This document shows, in pieces, positions 62,313-64,000 of a DNA stretch of 64,000 nucleotides (position 1 is the first letter of the stretch; each line of letters starts with the position of its first letter). Origin of the DNA: Adineta steineri. Its lineage: Eukaryota; Rotifera; Eurotatoria; Adinetida; Adinetidae. The notes under the pieces are model-generated. The model did not search any database, was not told the DNA's origin, and saw only the letters and a program-made list of their open reading frames with translations. The DNA is taken from the NCBI GenBank assembly GCA_905250115.1, contig CAJNOI010000038.1, forward strand, positions 1 to 64,000, in the 5' to 3' direction. A program made the position numbers and the translations under genes.

Positions 62313-62827
62313 CTATAGCTACATCATCATCTGTATTTGATTTTGAATGCGATAGCCAACCTGTCCTGTATTTTACTGACTTCGAGCTGTCATCGTTGAT
62401 TTTGCATCCAGATACTACGCACGTGATTACTTACAATATGGACCGGCAGTTTGTGAAAACTATAGCTGAGCTGAATCCACAATATCCTTTTTGCATTCTT
62501 TCCTCCGAAACAGTACCTCCTGGTTTAGTATCAAATCCATTTCTGATTCGATATTACTATGTTTCCACATCAGTGGCTGATGCTGGAAAAACGTTAACTA
62601 CTCTTGATCGCGTAACAAATATCGATTCGATCGAACGCTTTTCCAGTGAACTCTATACCGATCTGGCTGAGTTTTACCGAAATAAGGCCTATCGTGCTCT
62701 GAATAAAAAACATGATCGTGATGAAATTAAGAGTCTTCTCGGGAAGTCGAAAAGATGTTTGGAAATGCTGAAATACGTCATCGAACGATTCGCCGTCAAT
62801 ATGGAGACAAGTCAATATGTCAGCTGA
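62313..62827 (+). CDS. partial gene, unknown protein
   Basis: An open frame runs from an acceptor-like AG (62311-62312) to TGA at 62827, about 171 residues with no obvious own start: SVFDFECDSQPVLYFTDFEL, HVITYNMDRQFVKTIAEL, PFCILSSETVPPGL, then a helical C-terminal part ERFSSELYTDLAEFYRNKAY. The N-terminal part alternates strand and helix, like a small Rossmann-type or receiver-like fold. The base composition is coding-like. I do not recognise the family. It may be the last exon of a gene whose 5' part was lost, or follow the NACHT gene after splicing; no matching donor was identified. Confidence 0.5.
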
Positions 62828-64000
62828 ACCTTAAAACTTCAACAGTGAATATAACTCACCCTTTTATGACGATTCTTTTATATATTTAAGTATTTCAGAT
62901 GTGTCTGTATGGGTGTCGATGAGATCTTTTTCTTCACGCCGCCTATATTTACACTCACTCCTTTTTTACCTATTAATAATAAGAACTGAGGCACTGAAAA
63001 CAGAAATAATAATGATGAAACTAACTTATGCAAAGAGCTTTTCAAAGTTTAGTTCTTCTGATTGCTAAAGACGTTTAACCTAAACAATTACTTTAGTATG
63101 CATCCTGCCTTTCCGTTAATTTAGTTGTCACGAAAGACTAAAACGGGGAGACTTTTGGGACCACCAGCTCGCGCCAACTTCAACTGTAAAAAATCTTTGA
63201 GCGACCATATAAAATGAGTAGCTGGCCGCTATAGTTCCTCAGAAAGTCTAAATATAGTTGAACCTATCTTCTGCAAAAGTTCTAGTAATTCATACAGTAT
63301 GTATATAGTCAATGGCTATCTCAACGCGCTAGCGAAAATCCATTTTTTAGTCAGATAGAATGATATATTGATATTTCGGTACAGGTAATATTGCACATTT
63401 ATTACAACGAGCTCATTTTCAATTCGCTTGTTTGAAATTAACTTCTGACAGTTTTCTTGACTTGATAAACCAAAACTGTTTTAAATTGTGCGTTCAGAAA
63501 CATACGAAAGTGGTTTTCAACGCAAGTCTTTCAATAAATACTCGATATATTTGTTCAAAACTTTATCTTATGAATTTTCAAATAAACATTAAATTTTAGA
63601 TAAAATCGAACACTACTAGTGTAATATTATTCATTCACGTTCAACGGCTATTCACTTGAAAATCTAAACAAGATGGTGAGTTATGTACATACGAAACTTT
63701 GTCGGTAGTATCTGTAAACCTTTTTGAATAACTGAAAAATTCTTACAAATATTGTTCAGATCATGAGTGTGTGCATAGGGGTGTCAGTTGGCCAGTATCC
63801 CAATACAAACGCAATACTAATACTGAGATGAGACTCGTGGACATGAGTGTAAGGATGCTTTTCTTTTTGTTCTCACTTCATGCCCAAATTCGCGATGTTA
63901 ACATTGCAAAACGCCGTGACTAAATGAGTTTAGATCGAAAAATAATACAACAATGGTTTACTGAGAGAGTCTGTCAATTCGTACAAATATAAAACACCTA
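62828..64000. other. intergenic region to the window end
   Basis: No coding frame. A weak GT/CA palindrome may lie at 62897-62962. A less AT-rich patch at 63120-63260 (AAAACGGGGAGACTTTTGGG, CACCAGCTCGCGCC) could be an old mobile-element fragment. I see nothing further. Confidence 0.4.

Overview
The window looks like nuclear DNA of a bdelloid rotifer (Adineta/Rotaria type). This is inferred from several features: an AT-rich genome; many GT-AG introns of about 50-60 bp; animal genes (CDK16-18, NRBF2-like, NK1 homeobox, RSL1D1, MGAT1, SSUH2); and next to them families that are strongly expanded in bdelloids (LamG-like secreted proteins, NHL repeats, TIR, ADP-ribosyltransferase, NACHT). Short G-rich stretches built on TGTGGG, reported as the bdelloid telomere unit, recur throughout the right part. 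A run of 100 N at 37.6 kb marks a scaffold gap.

Layout. From 0.9 to 18.4 kb lie five conserved animal genes, all on the plus strand: a PCTAIRE-type cyclin-dependent kinase, an NRBF2-like autophagy factor, an NK1/slouch homeobox gene preceded by a 5 kb gene-free stretch rich in microsatellites, the ribosome biogenesis protein RSL1D1, and the Golgi N-glycan enzyme MGAT1. The long last intron of MGAT1 holds an antisense reading frame that may be a nested gene.

From 18.4 kb onward the character changes to accessory DNA. It holds a PAN/mucin/LamG secreted protein with an internal stop, an intronless peroxiredoxin (possible transfer), a helical/ARM-TIR-SAM protein, a zinc-finger/coiled-coil protein, SSUH2, two tandem secreted NHL-repeat genes, two decayed copies of a leucine-zipper gene, a broken pogo-like transposase, a small hAT-like MITE, and a gene joining an ADP-ribosyltransferase, a NACHT ATPase and a HEAT array (56.8-61.8 kb). 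The genes are separated by at least 15 short palindromes of telomere-like repeat and by three copies of an approximately 1 kb dispersed repeat.

The most notable observations are the ART-NACHT-HEAT architecture with 14 units of exactly 105 bp, the telomere-like palindromes (three of them break up a transposase relic, one carries a MITE), the TIR protein whose domain order is a permutation of SARM1, and the possible nested gene in MGAT1. TIR, NACHT and ART domains within one window suggest an innate-immunity or NAD-signalling flavour, but no operon-like or functional linkage is shown. All exon structures were read by eye from splice motifs and reading-frame continuity; no homology search was run.
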